From contig NZ_FXSZ01000011.1 of assembly GCF_900182575.1 (NCBI RefSeq), forward strand, positions 1-64,000: a stretch of 64,000 bases of DNA, read 5' to 3'. The translations under genes were made by a program, and so were the position numbers. Shown here piece by piece: positions 61,877 to 64,000 of the stretch. How positions within the stretch are numbered: position 1 is the first letter of the stretch; each line of letters begins with the position of its first letter. The notes under the pieces were generated by a model. The model saw nothing but the letters and a program-made list of their open reading frames with translations. It did not search any database and had not been told where the DNA came from. This DNA is from Solitalea koreensis (GTDB lineage Bacteria > Bacteroidota > Bacteroidia > Sphingobacteriales > Sphingobacteriaceae).

Positions 61877-61914
61877 AAACAAGGTGATCACCAATGGTCG
61901 CCTTGTTTGGTTTT
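61877..61914. terminator. Terminator between the Nudix regulator and dnaX
   Basis: AAACAAGGTGA (61877-61887) pairs with TCGCCTTGTTT (61898-61908) with one G-T pair, followed by a T-rich stretch. The genes are convergent, so it may act both ways. Confidence 0.75.
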
Positions 61915-61924
61915 AATCTAAAAG

Positions 61925-63706
61925 TTAAAAATCAATCTCCAGATCCAGGCGACGTTTCAGTTCAACCATATTGGGATTCTTTTCAGCTAAGTAATTGAAT
62001 TTATCAGTTGAGGTGTAAAGTCGTTTACGTGTATCCTGTTGTAAATTTTCTACAGCGATTATATCAATAGCATAATTCTGTAGTTTTTCACGCAGATAGG
62101 TAAGCAGTACAACCTTTTCCTCTTTTAATAACTCTTCCTGAACGCTGTTTTCTATACTAACCTCGATGGTATAATCAGGTCGAAGCTTCGGTGGAAAGCC
62201 TGTCATTAAACTATTAACCGTCATTTTGCCTTCAGAAAAGGCCTTTTCTGCATATGCTTTCCAGTGAATTAGAAATTGTTCTTCGGTAAATGGACTATGT
62301 ACGGAAGGTTGTTGTTGTAACTCCTGTACTTCAACAGGCTTGACTTCCTCAATTTCTTTGCTTGCCCCCATGTTTTTTAGAGATGGGATTTTCAATGAAG
62401 GAATACCGGAAGAAACCACTTTTTTTGAAGGTGTTTCTTGCTGAGATACAGTAGGATTGGAAGTAGTTGTAATTGGTTGTACAGAAACAGCTGCTTTAAC
62501 CGTAGTTGGCTGATTTGATTGGGTTACTTCTACGTTTTTGGTTGTTGGAGCTACTATATCAGATTTTTTTTTTACCTCCGATTGCGGAAGTTGATTCATG
62601 CTAACGTTCAATGCCGATTTTATATGGCACATTTTCATTAAGGCAAGTTCAACCTGTAAACGTTGGTTTTTGCTGCTCTTATAATTGAGGTCAGCTTGAT
62701 TCCCTATGTTTAATGCTGAAAGTAAAAATGCATTTGAAGCTAATTTGGCTTGTTGCAGGTATTTTTGGCGGATGCCTTCGCTTACTTCTAAGAGTTTAAC
62801 AGTTGTTTCGTCCTTGCAAACTAATAGATCTCTAAAGTGAGCGCATATTCCATTGATGAAATTATTGCCGTCAAATCCTTTATCAAGAATCTCATCGAAA
62901 ATTAACAAGGCTTTTGAAATATCTTCGGCTAAAAGATTGTCGGTAACCTTGAAATAATAGTCATAATCGAGAATGTTTAAATTGTCGATTGCCGCTTTAT
63001 AGGTGATGTTTCCTTGAGAGAAAGAAGTAATTTGATCAAACATTGAACAGGCATCACGTAAAGCACCATCAGCTTTTTGGGCTATGATATGTAAACCATC
63101 TTGTTCATAGGTTATTCCTTCTGTCTTAGCAATGTATTCAAGGTGATGAGAGATGTCTTCTACCTTAATCCTGTTAAAATCAAAAATCTGACAGCGTGAA
63201 AGAATGGTAGGAATGATCTTATGCTTTTCTGTTGTTGCTAAGATAAAAATAGCATAAGGAGGTGGTTCTTCCAGTGTTTTCAAAAAGGCATTAAATGCAC
63301 TTTGCGACAACATGTGTACCTCATCGATAATATAAATCTTATATTTTCCTGATTGTGGAGCGTAACGAACTTGTTCAACTAAACTTCTTATATCATCAAC
63401 CGAGTTGTTGGAAGCAGCATCCAATTCATGAACATTCATAGAAGAGCCATTCTTGAATGAAATACAGCTATCACATTCTCCACAAGCTTCAAAATCAGCA
63501 GTAATATTCTGGCAATTAATGGTTTTAGCCAAAACTCGAGCGCAGGTTGTTTTGCCTACACCTCTTGGCCCGCAGAAAAGAAATGCTTGCGCCAGTTGCC
63601 CGGTTTTAATAGCATTTTTAAGCGTATTAGTGATATGGCTTTGTCCAACCACGGTGTTAAACGTCGAAGGTCTGTACTTACGTGCCGATACTATGAAATT
63701 TTCCAT
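61925..63706 (-). CDS. dnaX: DNA polymerase III subunit gamma/tau, DnaX
   Basis: 593-residue clamp-loader ATPase. Domain I holds Walker A GPRGVGKTT (residues 47-55), a zinc site (Cys65, Cys75, Cys78, Cys81) and DEVHMLS; domain II carries the sensor region LATTEKHKIIPTILSRCQ. Domain III ends near residue 365, and a proline/threonine/lysine-rich linker leads to a C-terminal tau-like domain. The ATG at 63706 (MENFIVSARKYRP) is preferred to one 12 codons upstream. At Val378-Lys381 the coding strand has ten As followed by stops in both other frames, so a shorter gamma-like product of about 382 residues could be made by slippage. Confidence 0.96.
   Translation of the reverse strand: MENFIVSARKYRPSTFNTVVGQSHITNTLKNAIKTGQLAQAFLFCGPRGVGKTTCARVLAKTINCQNITADFEACGECDSCISFKNGSSMNVHELDAASNNSVDDIRSLVEQVRYAPQSGKYKIYIIDEVHMLSQSAFNAFLKTLEEPPPYAIFILATTEKHKIIPTILSRCQIFDFNRIKVEDISHHLEYIAKTEGITYEQDGLHIIAQKADGALRDACSMFDQITSFSQGNITYKAAIDNLNILDYDYYFKVTDNLLAEDISKALLIFDEILDKGFDGNNFINGICAHFRDLLVCKDETTVKLLEVSEGIRQKYLQQAKLASNAFLLSALNIGNQADLNYKSSKNQRLQVELALMKMCHIKSALNVSMNQLPQSEVKKKSDIVAPTTKNVEVTQSNQPTTVKAAVSVQPITTTSNPTVSQQETPSKKVVSSGIPSLKIPSLKNMGASKEIEEVKPVEVQELQQQPSVHSPFTEEQFLIHWKAYAEKAFSEGKMTVNSLMTGFPPKLRPDYTIEVSIENSVQEELLKEEKVVLLTYLREKLQNYAIDIIAVENLQQDTRKRLYTSTDKFNYLAEKNPNMVELKRRLDLEIDF
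62564..62573 (-). promoter_or_regulatory. A10 slippery tract in dnaX
   Basis: On the coding strand ten As (last base of the Val378 codon plus three Lys codons) follow GGAGGT, so a perfect GGAGG lies 2 nt upstream. Slipping back one base gives ATC TGA (stop after one residue); slipping forward one gives AAT CTG ATA TAG. It sits just beyond domain III, the usual gamma/tau boundary. Confidence 0.65.
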
Positions 63707-63790
63707 TGCAACGAAAATAGAAATAGTTTGTTCGATGTGCAAATGATCTTGCGTGCTTAAATATTAATTATCTGCATGATAGTGTAAAAT

Positions 63791-63824
63791 AAAAAGGAGC
63801 ATCAATTAGAATGCTCCTTTTTAT
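63791..63824. terminator. Terminator between the last partial gene and dnaX
   Basis: AAAAAGGAGCAT (63791-63802) pairs perfectly with ATGCTCCTTTTT (63811-63822). On the minus strand it lies 17 nt after the stop of the gene at 63841. Confidence 0.88.
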
Positions 63825-63840
63825 GTTGTGTGTTATCAGT

Positions 63841-64000
63841 TTATTTTGAAGCTCTTGTAAGCTGGTTGTCACAAACTGTAGGTTGCTCCAAATTAACATA
63901 ATCGCTAATTTGTACTTTAAACTTTACCAAGTCCTCTAGTTGAACAGGTTCCTCAATACTGGTTTTTTCCGATGCAGGAACTTTAAATTTAACAAGCTCA
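63841..64000 (-). CDS. 3' end of an unidentified gene (partial)
   Basis: The last 52 codons of a minus-strand gene whose start lies outside the window. The tail reads ELVKFKVPASEKTS, IEEPVQLEDLVKFKVQISDY, then VNLEQPTVCDNQLTRASK and a TAA. The word LVKFKV occurs twice, 23 residues apart, so the full protein may be a small repeat protein. A terminator follows. No family is recognised. Confidence 0.6.
   Translation of the reverse strand, partial: ELVKFKVPASEKTSIEEPVQLEDLVKFKVQISDYVNLEQPTVCDNQLTRASK

Overview
The window is an AT-rich chromosomal stretch from a member of the Bacteroidota, most likely a Sphingobacteriales-type organism. The support is gene order and content: the division/cell-wall cluster has the Bacteroidota arrangement (mraZ, rsmH, ftsL-like, a PASTA-type FtsI, murE, mraY, murD, ftsW, murG, murC, ftsQ, ftsA, ftsZ). 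MraY carries the long insertion seen in this phylum. There is a TonB-dependent receptor with an N-terminal carboxypeptidase-regulatory-like domain, a histone-H1-like protein, GH92 and GH125 mannosidases, and several TAnnTTTG-type promoter boxes. Most genes lack a Shine-Dalgarno sequence. I see no phage, transposase or integrase gene, and no convincing CRISPR array.

Layout. 1-2.3 kb: phosphate transport pair (DUF47/PhoU-like plus PiT) and a small secreted beta/gamma-crystallin-like protein. 2.5-18.4 kb: the complete dcw cluster, headed by mraZ with a 10-nt-periodic triple GTGG operator and closed by a terminator after ftsZ. 18.4-20.2 kb: a duplicated 25-nt repeat, an alpha-oxoamine synthase (BioF/KBL/serine palmitoyltransferase superfamily) and two tandem, odd tRNA-Cys-like sequences. 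20.4-24.1 kb: GH125 and GH92 mannosidases. 24.1-31.1 kb: truncated haemoglobin with a small membrane protein, the H1-like protein, a minus-strand operon (ACP-phosphodiesterase-like, ligA, a conserved unknown, dapA) and tyrS. 31.2-36.6 kb: an M19-like dipeptidase, a LuxE-like adenylating enzyme, a small membrane protein and a penicillin-acylase-family hydrolase. 36.9-43.4 kb: TonB receptor, sterol-desaturase-family enzyme, two VOC proteins around a DUF1398 protein, and an alpha/beta hydrolase. 43.5-54.4 kb: GH31 glucosidase, NmrA-like protein, a PAS sensor that ends after its dimerisation helix, a SulP transporter, a PliI-like lipoprotein, a GNAT-nitrilase fusion and a tiny DUF3303-like ORF. 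54.6-64 kb: an unknown secreted coiled-coil protein, an acyltransferase, glgB, gap and pfkA, a degenerate-Nudix regulator, dnaX and the 3' end of one more gene.

How the genes work together. The dcw cluster makes lipid II and the divisome. MurE carries the DNPR signature for meso-diaminopimelate, which fits the dapA at 25.5 kb. The right-hand third leans to glucan and glycolytic metabolism (GH31, GlgB, PfkA, Gap), next to a NrtR/AraR-like regulator. Most of the rest is ordinary housekeeping.

The most interesting unexplained signals are: a ten-A slippery tract in dnaX placed just after domain III, with stop codons at once in both other frames; the tandem tRNA-Cys-like genes that both lack U33; short intergenic arrays with 7-nt periodicity at four junctions; a repeated DnaA-box-like 12-mer before ftsZ; and an 11-nt inverted repeat bracketing the glgB promoter region. 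No single previously undescribed multi-gene system is evident.
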